This document shows positions 1-11,802 of a DNA stretch of 64,000 nt, piece by piece. The stretch is from Gonium pectorale. Taxonomy: Eukaryota > Chlorophyta > Chlorophyceae > Chlamydomonadales > Volvocaceae. The DNA lies in contig LSYV01000009.1 of NCBI GenBank assembly GCA_001584585.1, positions 1,114,313 to 1,178,312 on the forward strand, read 5' to 3'. Positions within the stretch are counted from its first letter, which is position 1. Each line of letters opens with the position of its first letter. The notes under the pieces were generated by a model. It was not told the origin of the DNA, did no database searches, and saw nothing but the letters and a program-made list of their open reading frames with translations. Position numbers and translations under genes: made by a program.

Positions 1-155
<155 letters not shown>

Positions 156-443
156 ACGCAGGTAGGCCGGCCGGGCGAGTGACGCCGGGCCGGGCGCGGG
201 CCGGGCGGGGAACGAGGACATTTGTCCTCTCGCTCCAAAAGCATGCCTCCTGTACCGATTGCCCTCATGACGCGGCCGCGTGCTCCGTAATCATGGCCAC
301 CCCCTGAACCGTCAGCTTCCAGTCACCCGTATACCCAACGCATTTCCCGGCCAGGCCAGGGCCTATCGACCTTTCAGGCCCGAAGCCCGCTTCCTTGTCA
401 CGCCTTCCCACCGTCACGTGCACAACGCGACGTCGCGTGCGCG

Positions 444-448
444 TTACA
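444..448 (-). terminator. TGTAA polyadenylation signal of the orphan gene
   Basis: TGTAA (TTACA on plus) stands about 140 nt downstream of the stop at 586. TGTAA is the usual poly(A) signal in Chlamydomonas and its relatives. Confidence 0.5.
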
Positions 449-585
449 TGCGCCTGCCCTCTGCCGCTGGAGCCAGGAGCCGACGGGAAGCACACCCAGT
501 CTCCCCGAATCTGCTCCCCCCACCCCACCTCCACCCCGCACTGGTTCCAACGACACCTTGTTGCGCGCAATGTTTTTCAACTCCG

Positions 586-1615
586 TTATCCCCTGTCCAT
601 GTCCACGACCCGCCGCCGTACCAGCGTACACAGTCGCGTGGCGAAGCCCAGCGTGAGCATCTGTACGGCAGCGCCGTACACGTACGACCTCAGCAGGGCC
701 ACGGTGGCGGGGCAGCCGCCCGAGTGGAGGGCGGTCAGGTGGGCCTCCCAGTGACGCTGCAGGACGGCGCTGTGGGCGAGAGTGGAGGGCGGCAGGCAAG
801 CGTGTTAGTGGGGAATTGTGGGACGCGTCCATTTTCCCCTGCACCCGCGCGTGGCAAGTTGCAGCGGCCTGCGGGCCGCGTCGGTACCAAGAGGTGCCCT
901 ATCGCATAATTTACAAAATCCCAGTCTCAATTCCACATAACGACCCTGCACATTGAGTGGGGAGGCATGAGGCCCTACCTACGCGGCTTTGCGGCTGGCT
1001 GGACGGTGGGCTGACTGGGTGGCAGCGGCCCCCTGGGCCGCACATCGGTGGCAAGGTGCATGCAGCTGACCCAGGGCGCAAACCTGGCGTCCTGCCCCTA
1101 GCCCAACTCACACACACCCTGCAAGTGCTGTCTTAGCCGGGGTCTACATGAGCTGCTGGCTGTGCTGCTTGTTGCATCCTTGCATGATCAATCAAGTGAT
1201 TGGGGGCCGTTTTGCCTGCCCCGCTCGCATTTCCCACGCACCCTGCGTGTGCCAGAAAGTGGGCCGCTGCCTTCAGCAGCTCCGGGCCTAGCACGTCCAG
1301 CAACGGCACCCCTGGGGCGCCAGGGAAGGGCCCGAAGGGAAAGGGGGAGGAGGACGGGGAGGAGGCAGCGGATGCCGAGGCTGACGCCAGCGGAGGGCCA
1401 ACAGCGTGTGGCGACCCGGGGGGTCCCAGGCAGCCGGGCAGCGGCAGAGCGCCGGCGGAGGCAGCGGCAGCGGCGGCTGCGGCCGCGACGGGGGCGGAGG
1501 CGGCGGCCAGCGTCGCCAGCTGGCGGGCAAGGCGGTGGGCGCGCGAGGGCGAGGCGCGGAGGGGTCCCGGCCCGCGCGCTGCCGCGCCGGAGCTCAGGCT
1601 GCTGCCGCCACTCAT
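586..1615 (-). CDS. Orphan two-exon gene, 185-aa protein with Ala-rich N-terminus
   Basis: I do not recognise this protein. Exon 1 runs 1615-1242 and exon 2 runs 769-586. The donor is GTGCGTGG, the acceptor follows CGCCCACAG, and the phases agree (374 + 184 nt = 185 aa plus TAA). The N-terminus starts MSGGSSLSSG and is rich in Ala, Ser, Pro and Arg, with a poly-Ala run near residue 45. It could be an organelle-targeting or disordered region. The C-terminal exon looks like a folded helical segment (motifs VLQRHWEAHL, ALLRSYVYGAAVQMLTLGFA) and ends with an Arg-rich tail. A TGTAA signal on the minus strand at 448-444 lies 140 nt past the stop. Function is unknown. An extra exon inside the 472-bp intron cannot be excluded. 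Codon choice is typical of the other genes here, so I consider it real. Confidence 0.55.
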
Positions 1616-3481
1616 GCTGCCGTGGTTGAGCCGGGATACAAGGAGAGGGGCAGGCGCACGGGGGCCCCCACGTCTGCGGGCGTGGCTCGGCCGGGACTGC
1701 TGGGAGCAACGGGGAAAGCGAGGGAAGAAGCCCTAGCCCGCCGCTGCTGAGCGGAGCGGTTGGCAAAACATTGTTTGGACTTCAATCTTTTGTGCTACTG
1801 CGAGAGGGTTGCGACAAATTGCGTTGCAGACGTTTGCAACAGTCGCATTTGAGCCTTGGGCAAACTGCGCCATAGGCCGGTTCAAATTCACATTGCTGTT
1901 TCTATCGAATTCATTGCCGTTACCGACATTGCTGAGCCCTGCTGCTGCGTTATTTGCTCGCTCGGCTCGTCCATGTATGTCCCAGGCAGGAAATCAGATT
2001 TCACTCAACTTGTCCGTATTGTTTGGTAAACTTGATCAGTGATCTGCAGTCTTGGACAGAAATGACAGCGACCCGCGGGTCCAATTGACCCCCGCCGTGG
2101 CCCTTGCCCCGTCGTGGGCTGGCAGCTTGCCAGGCACTGCGGGCCGCACTGCAATGGCTGGAGGGATTGATGGCACGGCACTGCGGCGGCGGCGCCACAG
2201 CGGCAGCCCCCATACCCCCCGTTCCGTATTCCTCCCATACCCCCCTTTCATCCTGCAGCGCCGCCTTCTGCCCCTGCATTAGCCTTGGCCGGCACTGCAC
2301 CTCGTACACGGGCCCCCCACAGATACCACGACTGTCACGGCTGTCGTTTTTTGGGCTGACAGGTAAGGGTATGCGTGTTGTTTGCGGGTACGAGTACCGG
2401 AAGCGCCCCGCTCGCTGCTGTTTTCGCTTGCGCTGCGTACATTCACTCTGTTCACTGTTGGGCGGGTCGGCCGCCCCACCCCCCACAACGCCACAAGAAC
2501 CCAGCTGGAACCAGGCCCTCGGCAAGATATAAAACGCTGCAACGAGGAAGCCCACCTCTACCGTCATACACCACACCCGAAAGCACGGCGTTCCCAGTAG
2601 GGTGGGCGGGGTCATCAAGGCATTGCGGTGAGCCAGGCAACGAAACAGAGACGCTCCTCCCTTTAGACGGAAAGCTGACCAGCGCGCTGCTGTTACCTCA
2701 CTCGAACTGTCGCTGGCGTGATCCGCTGCATCGCCGACCCCGCCACCGGTCCATCGACCCGTGGTTCCCATACCCGCGTGCGCCCGACCCGCCCACACGG
2801 AGGGCCAAACCAGCGGTACGCAGAGTGGTCGCGGGGTCAGCTAGCGTCGTTGCAGGCAGCTGTGGCGGACAAGTGGAGAGGTCGACATATGGACACGAGC
2901 ACAAGCACTCCCTCCCAAGAAACGGAGAGCCGATGGACTGGTGTACAGCAGCGGTTCCTACAAAGGGGATGGCAGGCACAGACGTCAAGGTTACTCGGGG
3001 CGCGGGTGGGCTCAGGCAGTCAGGGCGGCGGGCTTGTGCGTGTGGGCCGGGAAGGCCATGCAGGCAGATTCTTGGCTACACGTTAGCGTTGTTGCTGTCG
3101 GCATAAGGGCAGAGTTTGGCAGAAGGCGCAGAACAGGCCCACACATGCCGCGAGCGCCGTTAGGGCGCCGTTTGCTCCCACATCACGGCCATGCCGCCGT
3201 CCCGGTCATAAACAGCCCACGCGCTTTGGACAAGTTCGCCTCTTCCAGGATGATCGGCGCCACAATCCCGAATCCCCACCCCTACACCCCTCTGTCACAC
3301 CACCGCGAGTTGGCAATGGGGTTAATGCAGCGTAAGTAACCCTCCGCATGCCTGCCGTACATGACGTACGGCGCCACTTTTCGCGCGGGCGATTCGGACG
3401 CCATACGCTAGTTCGACACACGTCACTTGACTCGCTTTTTGCTATCAATCACCTTGCAAGCAGTATACAGAGTTGACCGCC
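1616..3481. other. Intergenic region between the orphan gene and Y14
   Basis: This 1.9-kb divergent spacer separates the orphan gene (minus) from the Y14 gene (plus). It must hold both promoters and 5' UTRs. I see open frames on both strands, but none has a family motif or convincing splice borders, so no gene is called. Confidence 0.5.
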
Positions 3482-4305
3482 ATGGCCGACGAGATGGACC
3501 GTGACGACCACGTAGACAAGCGGAAGAAGGGCCGTGGACATAGGGACACAACAGAATGGGCCGACCGCTATGGCGGGGCGCGCTTCAAGGAGCTGGATCC
3601 CAACGCAAAGCCTGGGCCGACCGCTTCCGTGGAGGGCTGGGTGGTCTTCATCACCGGAATCAATGAGGAGGCGCAGGAGGAGGATGTTCACGAGGCTTTC
3701 GCTGAGTTTGGGGAGGTCAAGAACATCTACCTCAACCTGGACCGGCAGACAGGCTTCGTCAAGGGCTACGCGCTTGTGGAGTACAAGGGGCAACGGGAGG
3801 CACAGTCGGCGATCAACGAAATGAACGGGAAAGAGCTGCTGGGCCAGAGCATACAGGCAAGTGGTGCCGCCGGCGGGGTCGGGGTCTGGGCAGGGGGAGG
3901 GGCGTTGCATGCAGCGACCGGACAAAGCGGGCCGGGGGGGGGAGGAGCGTAGGCATACGAGGGATGGCTCCTTTCCAGGTCTACTGGGCCGCGCATGCGG
4001 AAGGGCCGGGCCTGGGCGGAAGCCCCGTCCCCGTTCGTCCAGGCAGGGGTTCGCAACTTCGCATAGCGCAACACTGGGGATTCGTCTGGTCTGGTTGGCA
4101 TACCTTAGCGGGGAACTCAAAGGCGGCGCGGTTGCCGCCGACCTGCCGCGCTAGAGCGTCTACCGGTATCTGGAATTCAGGCCGCTGGCGGCATGGTACC
4201 GCTGCCTGGTCTCGGCTGCGTGACCGCTCTAACGGCCTCTGCTCGTCTGCTCCTTCTTTGCTGCAGGTGGACTGGGCGTTCAAGAAGCCGCAGCGGCGGC
4301 GATGA
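3482..4305 (+). CDS. RBM8A: Y14/RBM8A-type RNA-binding protein of the exon junction complex
   Basis: Y14 pairs with MAGO in the exon junction complex that is deposited on spliced mRNA. The model has two exons, 3482-3856 and 4267-4305, giving 137 aa. The ATG in MADEMDRDD is chosen because the frame before it has only a TTG. One RRM domain fills roughly residues 55-130: RNP2 is VFITGI, RNP1 is KGYALVEY, and the domain ends [11 protein letters not shown] as in plant and animal Y14. The acidic/basic N-terminus with KRKKGRGHR is also typical. The protein stops soon after the RRM with PQRRR, so the tail is shorter than the RS-rich tail of animal Y14 (about 170 aa). The single intron must use a GC donor (CAG|GCAAGT) to keep the frame; the nearby GTGGTG breaks it. 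The gene is convergent with the 6PGDH gene. Confidence 0.92.
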
Positions 4306-4646
4306 CGCGTCGGCCCCAGACGGCCAAGTCATGGCCTGTCGGTCGGCGCGGCGATGCGCTTCTTACGGCGCCGGCGCAGTCTTGGGGAGCAGCTGTTGAC
4401 GGGACGGACCCAGGATGGCATGCGATGGCATCGCATGTGCTCATGTTGGGAACTGTAGGCCCGTCCTTGGCGCAGAGACCGGGCGCAGACGCTGGCCCTT
4501 GCGTGGGCGCGGAAACCGGGCGAGGAGCCGGCCTGAGCACTGGCCCGTACCTGGCGTGCTGACGCGAGGTATAAGTGCTCTAGCGTTGCGAGGCGAGGCT
4601 TCCGGAGGTGGTCGGACGGTGCTGCCTGCTGGCCTTCCTTGTTGCC

Positions 4647-4651
4647 TGTAA
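4647..4651 (+). terminator. TGTAA polyadenylation signal of Y14
   Basis: This is the first TGTAA after the Y14 stop, giving a 3' UTR of about 360 nt. It lies 241 bp from the opposite-strand signal of the 6PGDH gene, so the two transcripts end close together. Confidence 0.6.
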
Positions 4652-4891
4652 TGAGGTTGGCGAGTGCTTCTGCTTCTGCAGTACATACTCTTGCATTCGG
4701 ACACGTTTGTTTGTTGAATATACCGAGCGGTCTCTCCAGCCTGTTGTGTATGGCAGCCTGCTGTGTTTGGCCGGGTAGCAAGACTGACACGCTCGCGCAG
4801 ATGCTTAGCGCAGGTGCCTGCTGGCGTGCCGGTGTGCATGACGCAATGCTGTTGACCTGACTTGGCAAATACGTCCGACGTTCACGTGTTT

Positions 4892-4896
4892 TTACA
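4892..4896 (-). terminator. TGTAA polyadenylation signal of 6PGDH
   Basis: TTACA on the plus strand reads TGTAA on the minus strand. It is the only copy I found between the 6PGDH stop (5720) and the Y14 gene, implying a 3' UTR of about 830 nt (roughly 5719-4880). No other gene is seen in that stretch. Confidence 0.55.
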
Positions 4897-5719
4897 GGAC
4901 ATGTATCCTATACGGCGCACACGTACTGAGACTGTGCGCCATACGGGAACGAGCGTACGATCTGTGGGCATCGGACGCGCCGATGTGCACCCGTGCAAGT
5001 GTAAAGAACGCAGAAACGCATTATCCCATTCAGACCGTGCTCCCAACTGTGTGTTCCACTCCACGTACTCTTCAACTTCCCGATGATGATTTCACAGGGA
5101 AGACCATGCGCGGGAGGATTTCCACGCTCCTTTGGCCGAGGGTTCCAGCACGACCACGGCACAGTGGCGGCTCTCTGTCAACGTCACAAAGAATATGGCT
5201 TGCAAGTTCAGTGCTAGCACCCTTCGCTACCGGGCCCAATTTGGGCCTGGGTGCGGCGGAACACGCGGCAGCTGCTCAAAAGTCACACGAAACACCCTAT
5301 CGTACTGGTATGCGTTATTACGAATCCCACGCAAGGTCACACGCCCGCCGCCGCCGTCGCCGGCGTGCTGCGGGGGCCGGGTACACACAGGACCTCGCGG
5401 GCGACCACACCCAAGCATGCTATGGCCATGAGACACTTGGCCGTGGGGGCCATGCCAAGCAACGCAGAGCAATAGCAAAGCGGAGATAAGCAAATGCACC
5501 CTGCGGCGCTGCAGACGCTGCATGCTGCTGCGCCCAGTCGCCCCCCGCCCTGGAGCGCAAGCACGAGCACAGGCTTGCGGCCAGGGGCTGTACACCGAGG
5601 GCTCGGCGCGCTGCAAAGAGCGGGCTTCCACCATTCGCCCTCCGCTGCGACCGTCACGGCCGACGCCGCCAACACCTACACCAACACCAACGGCAGCCTC
5701 AGCTACCCGGGCCACGCGC

Positions 5720-8700
5720 TCATACGACGTAGCCGCTGGTGGTGATCGAGTCGGCCGAGCCGAAGGTCTCGTCCCACACGGTGTGGAACCAGCCCTCCTT
5801 GTCGAAGCGCTGGTAGGTGTGGGAGCCGAAGAAGTCGCGCTGCGCCTGGACCAGGTTGGCGGGAAGCTTCTCCCTGAGAGGCAGGAGCGGGTGAGGGGGG
5901 AAGATAGTTGAGTCAGGGTACGAAATGTTGGCACCACCTCGCTGGTGGTGTGAGAGGGAGACTTCCCCAAACCGGGGGGACTGCCCTCCAGGAGCGGAGC
6001 GGCAGAGGGAACCACGGAATGACCACCGCGTCTAAGGCACAGCCGGCCCGCTGCCACACCTGCGGTACGTGTCGAAGTACGACAGCGACGAGGTCATGGA
6101 CGGGATGGGCACGCCGTGCGTGATAGCCAGCGCGGCCACGCGGCGCCAGGACGCCTCGGCCGCCTGCAGCTCCTCCGCAAAGGCGGGGTCCACCAGCAGC
6201 GAGGGCAGCTCGGGGTCGCGCGCGTAGGCCTGGCGGATGCGGTCCAGGAACTGCGCGCGGATGATGCAACCGCCCTGCAGGGGGAACAGCGGGGGAGGGG
6301 GTTGGGAGGTTGGAATGCCGAGGGGGTGGGGCGGCAAAGAGTCCGAAGCCGACGCTTGGGACTTGGGAAACAGATGAGAGGTGGGGCAGGGCAGGGAGGG
6401 CCCAGTCGGAGACTAGAACCGCTGGAGGGCTTGAACTCAAGCAGGACTCACAACGAGATACACGACATCGAGTCCGCGTACAGAAAGCAACATAGAATCC
6501 TGCCTTGGGCGCGCTCACGCTCCACGCCGCTCCCTCATCCCCTTCCTCCTTCCGCGATACCCAACACGCCGCTTCACCACCTCATCCCACCGCGCACCCT
6601 CTCTCAGGGTGCCGCAAACAGCCTTTCCCCACCTTCCAGATGCGCGCCAGGCCGCCCAGGTCGATGTTCCACTTCTTCTCCACCGACTTGGCCTTGATGA
6701 TGTTCATGCCCTGCGCGTAGCTGCACACCTTGCTGGCGTACAGCGCCGCGCGCACGTCGGCAATCAGCTGCGCCTTGTCAACACCCGCCACGGGGCCGGG
6801 CTGCGTGCACTTGGTGAAGACCTGCGGGCGGCACGTGCGGGAGGCTTGCGCGTGTCATATACCGTCTGCAGAACCAGCGGGGAGAATGGGGCTGCTGGGT
6901 GCTGGCGGGACTTGGGCAGGGGCTCAGGGATGCATGCATGCATGACAAACATGCGCTGGTGACACGTGAGCGCTGCATCACACTCAAAACACAAATAAAC
7001 GCCCCCACTGCGTCTCGCCCCATCCGGCCCCGGCCAACTCCCCGCTCGCTGTACCCCGGCCCGCCTCCCACCATGACGTGCCCCTCGCACAGACCCCTGT
7101 CCACAAGCCCGCTGAAGCTTCGCCTAGCTTTCGGCCCCCCGCTGCACCTCTGCCCAGCCACCCGCCTTCTCAAGCCCCACTCGCCTCGCGGTCACGCCGC
7201 CCTCTGCAAACCCTCCCCTGCCTCCCCCTCCCCCTACCCTGCCTCCGCTGGCCCCTCCGCCTTCTCCCTCCCATGCGCACCTTGGACGCGGACACGCGCT
7301 CGGGCTTGAGGGCGCTCAGGTAGCGGGCGTCCAGCGCAGAGGCCATCGTGGGGGCGGCCACCGCCAGCTCGGCGGCCTGCTGCACTGTCCACTTGCCTGG
7401 AGGGGAAACGGAGGTTGGGAGGTGAAGGGGCAGGAAGGACAGGGCTTTCCATCCGGCTTCTCATCCGGCTTCCCATCCATCAATGCGGTTACGCATGACA
7501 CTGCACAAATCACGCGATCATAGCACCGGTCCAAACGCTATTGCCGCGCTTCCACAACCCGCGTACGGCACCCGTACGACATGTACCGCAACCCGCAACC
7601 ATCAGCCACCCCTGCAGCACCCACCCGTGCCCTTGGACCCAGTCTGGTCCACAATCTTGTCCACCAGGTAGCCGGGCGCCTGGTCGTCCTTCTTGTTGAC
7701 GATGATCGACGTGATCTCCACCAGGAACGACTTGAGCTCGCTCTGGTGGCGGTGTGATGGTGGTGGTGGGCGGCGGCGGGCAGGAGCAGGGGCGAGAACC
7801 GGGGTGGGCTAAGAGTCAGAGAATGGGGCTGGGAGATGGCATGGGTGGGGTGGCGGGAGACCTGGCCAGGCAGTTGGACCGACTCCCTGGCCCTCCCATG
7901 ACACTCCACCACTGTTCTAGCCACCCCCTCCCTCCAGAGCCCCGACGCCGCCACACGGCTGCTTGTCGGTCCTTGCACACACATATACACGCACCTGATT
8001 CCATTCCGTGAACACGGCCGCCAGCTCCTCGTTGTCCAGGCCGCCCAGCGTACGGAGCACGTCGTACGCCTGTGGTACGACATTGGGGGATTCGGACGAG
8101 TCAGTGAAGCAGGGGCAGTGCGAAGACGCATGCCCTCCCTATCAAGCAGAGGCCGCCTCCTGCCCTCCAACCCAACCCCCCTGCTCCCAACCAAGCAGAA
8201 GACAAAGCGAGAGACAACCTCAGCCTGTCTCACGGCACCCCCCTCACTTTCCGAGCTGCACGGCCCCTTATTCCCCGAGCAGTAACGAGTACAACATGAC
8301 CTTTTGAATCCCGGAAGCCGACCCCACTTCTCTGCGTCTACAAACCACCATCACCCACTCCCACCCGCCCACCCAGCCTTAGCCCCGTCACTGCACAATC
8401 GCCTCCGCACACGCCCCCCTCCCGCCCCACCTCGCTGATGAGCTGCATGTCGCCGTACTCGATGCCGTTGTGCACCATCTTGACGAAGTTGCCCGCGCCG
8501 CCGCCGCCAATGTATGTCACGCAGGGGCCGTCGTCCACCTGAGGGGGGGGGGCGGGCGGCGCCGGATGGGGACGGATGCGGCACACAGTGTTGTCAGGCG
8601 CTTGCTTTAGAGAAGCCCACTCACAACACAACGCACACAACGCAGCGCATGGAGGCGGTGGCACGCCGAATCAGCAAGCAACAGGGGAGGTCAGGGGGCT

Positions 8701-10764
8701 GAAACCCCGACCTGCCCGCCCGCACACCGAAGTTGGGAGCCCCCCCCCCTGGTCGCCTTCCCCAGTTCCGGAGCCCGGCCCTGCATCGGGAGCCCAGCTG
8801 CGGCCTCTGTGCTCCAGGCCCGGGGCCACCACCTATCTGTGGTCAACCCCAACACGACGCCGGAAGAGTCCCCTCGTCCACACCCTCTGCCCCTCGGTCG
8901 CGCTTGCCGTGGGCCCGCCCGCCCGCCCGCATGTGCCCGCTTGCTCGCCCACCCAGCCCATGCCGCGGGCGTGTCCCCCCACCTGCGCCGCCACCTTCTC
9001 CACGATGGACTGGATGTGCTTGTAGGCCTCGGGGGAGCCGCCGGGCATCATGGAGGGGCCTGCGGAGGGAGGGGGCGGTGGCGGGTGCGATTTGTGTGTG
9101 GACGACGTTCAAGACATCACAGCTGCGCAACTGGAGCAGTCTTCCTGGAGCGTGCCGTGCGTGTACGGCACATGGGGCCCGATTGGCGGCGACCAGGGTG
9201 CCTGCAGGGCGACCGCAGCCCCAGGCTCCCAGCCCTGTTCCACTACGACTCCTGCGGTGACTCCCTCACGCATTTAACTTCGGAATTTCCCCAGGAGTGC
9301 GACCCGGCTCCTCAGGGTGACCCTCCACCCCACGTCCCGCCGTTATCATCCAAGATCCCTCCCGTGCTCCTCCCCGTGGCAGGCAGACAGTAGCCGTGAC
9401 CCGCTCACCCGCCGCACCGCACCGCACCGCACGGCTACCCTCCCCGTTCCGTATTACCTCCCCGGCTGTGGCCCTCCGCGCTTGGAGGCAGGCGCTCGAG
9501 GATCGTCACCCAATGGGCCCACCGGACCAGACGCGCAGCAGCCGTGCGGCACGCGCATCACCCACCTCGCCGCGCGCCCTCCTCGCCGCCCGACACGCCC
9601 ATGCCCAGGTACAGCAGGCCCTTCTCCGCCACCTTGGTCACACGCTTCTCGGTGTTCTCATACCTGTGGGTAAGGGTAGATGTTTAGTAATGTGCTCGAG
9701 GGTGGCGGCCAACGGGAGGCGGTGGCGCCGGGGAGATGGGCGTCAACGCTGCGTGAGCATGGGCTGGAGCTGAGCTGAGCTGGCGGGGCCCCGGGCGCCG
9801 CCGAGGGGGCAGCGGGAGCAGCAGAGCGCAGCCATCGACCAGGCAAGAGCCACAGCGGTGTGTAGGCTCCGAGGGTCACGCCTGACCCATGGGCCGCCAA
9901 TCCCATGCGCGGCCCGGCGCCCCATTTACAAGAGGCAGGCCGCGGTGTTGCCAATTGGCGCACTTAAGCAGAACACTTCGACACTTCAGAAGCCAGGAAT
10001 CTCCGACACTGCAGAGGCACGAGGCACTGACAGGCTGCCACCACTTAGCTGTAAAGCGCGACCGAGGACTAATTGTCGGGCTGTGTGTATGTCTGTGTCG
10101 GGTGTGCCACGTATTCAGGTCAACGTATTCCAATCCACAAGAAATCGCGTGTCTTCGCATTCCCGGAGCTCCCCAAGAGGGGGCGGAACGGGCGGGCAAA
10201 GTAACCCTATGGACCTTTCCAGCCATTACAACCCACTCCAGGACGCACCACTCGTTGCCGCCGTCGATGATAATGTCCCCGGGCTCCATGTACTCGCTCA
10301 GGGCATCAATCGTCTGGTCCACGGGGGCACCGGCCTTGACCAGGATGATGACACGCCTGCACGATCCGGTTACGTCAGAGCTGCTTGGCGTTGACAGGCG
10401 ACGGGAGAGCACCTACCTGGGCTTCTGCAGGCTCATTACGAAGTCCTTGACGCTCTCGAAGCCCCGCAGCTTGTCGCCGAGGCCTGAGTCAGGGCGCCAA
10501 CGGAGGTCGGCACAACCATTCCGGGACGGCTCTCGCGAGGCGGTTCTCGCACTCACCCTCCTTCTGCGCGCGCTTGACGGCGGCCTCCGTCTTATCATAG
10601 CTACGGTTGTATACCGAGATGGGGAAGCCCTTCTCCGCAACATTCAGCGCCATGTTCTGCGGAAGGGAACCTGGGTTAGCCGACTGCCGCGAGCAATTAC
10701 ACTGGTCGATCCTTACCTGGCCCATCACCGCCAGGCCCACGAGGCCAATCTGTGATACTGCCAT
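5720..10764 (-). CDS. PGD: 6-phosphogluconate dehydrogenase, decarboxylating (EC 1.1.1.44)
   Basis: It oxidises and decarboxylates 6-phosphogluconate to ribulose 5-phosphate, making NADPH in the oxidative pentose phosphate pathway. There are thirteen exons: 10764-10717, 10656-10557, 10483-10417, 10356-10249, 9663-9566, 9059-8983, 8538-8431, 8069-7995, 7742-7625, 7396-7281, 6821-6633, 6274-6060 and 5873-5720. Together they give 490 aa, the normal family length. The N-terminal NADP fold begins [28 protein letters not shown] and [13 protein letters not shown] follow, then the family signature [14 protein letters not shown] and [18 protein letters not shown]. The ATG is fixed by an in-frame TAA 13 codons upstream with no ATG between. 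No transit peptide is present, and the C-terminus SGYVV is not a peroxisomal signal, so a cytosolic form is inferred. The intron between exons 4 and 5 (585 bp) is the longest; I saw no gene in it. Confidence 0.97.
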
Positions 10765-11802
10765 TGGAGAGGACTTGTCGCTGGGGGCCAAGGGCGATAG
10801 TGCTGGTTAACTACAACAAGAGGTAAGAGTGTATGTATTATATATCTGTATGCACCTGGCGCGTGGAGCGTCGGCAATTGAGGCGGCACGGGGCGTCACG
10901 CGGTGCCGAGCCCCCGCGAGTGTCGGGGGCTGCTGCACGAGAGGCGCACTCGGCCGAGGGACGTGGGGCGCCGCCGCGATGACAGGCGCTGTGTGCACGC
11001 TAGCTACATCGCGAATACGGCTGCCGGAGCACTGCAGCTTGCTGCCTTTAAGCGCCTGGGTGTTCATGATTGACGGCAAGGGTTTGCCTCCTCGCAACCG
11101 GTGAGCAGCTTCAAGCCAGCACTGATAAACGCTGTCCTGCGGCGTTCGTATTGCTATTTTTTTCCCTTTTTCCCCCATTTTGGCCCCGCGCGAGGCCGTA
11201 CTTTGGCCCGTATCCAGCCCTGGTCCCAACGGGAAAGATAGGACGGAGCCGAACTGGCGAGAATGGGGCACTCGGGGCCTGCTTACACAAGGGAACGGGC
11301 AAGCTGATGGGGGCCCCGACACAACGAGTGCTGGCAACTGGGGCTATTTTGATGCCCCATCGCCTTTCACTGCTGGCAGTGATGTTGTCTGGCATTTTTT
11401 ATTCAGGTCCTGGGCCTGCGTGCTGGAGGAACGCTCTTCCGAAGTGGCAATGCGGGGTGTCGGGTGTCGGCGGCCGAGAGGTGTTGCAGAAGGTTTCCGT
11501 TCTTGCCCACGGCCCGGATACATGGCATGGATACAGTAATACGCGAGAAAACGTTTGGTAGGCTTGCTAGTTTGACCGCGCGCAACACGGCCGACAATCC
11601 TCGCAACTGCAAAAGAGCACTTTTGGCGAATTTGGGGATGCTTATCTCCCAAATACTTGACTGCTGAAGGCAATTGAGCTCGCACAAATTGCCTCTCTGC
11701 GACAAGTCCTTCTTTCAACCCTGGTTGCCGACTCCCGCCGCCACTATCACCCTCGACTCCAATTGTGTTGCTGTTTTACGTTCTGCTTAGAGCATTAATA
11801 GC
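10765..11802. other. Divergent spacer between 6PGDH and DBP9
   Basis: This 1.0-kb spacer must carry the promoters of 6PGDH (minus) and the helicase (plus). An open frame of 176 codons crosses it on the minus strand but shows no recognisable domain, so it is not called as a gene. Confidence 0.5.
10836..10845 (-). promoter_or_regulatory. TATA-like element upstream of 6PGDH
   Basis: An AT-only stretch reading ATATATAATA on the minus strand lies about 75 nt before the 6PGDH ATG in otherwise GC-rich DNA. Position and composition fit a TATA box with a 5' UTR of about 40-45 nt. This is inference only. Confidence 0.3.

Noticed and set aside
2001..3106. Several overlapping frames of 140-265 codons on both strands
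   Set aside because: They lack conserved motifs and good splice borders, and the composition looks like GC-driven chance frames in a spacer.
10807..11337. Open frame of 176 codons upstream of 6PGDH, minus strand
   Set aside because: No motif is visible and it overlaps the TATA-like element and probable 5' UTR of 6PGDH. Long chance frames are common at this GC content.
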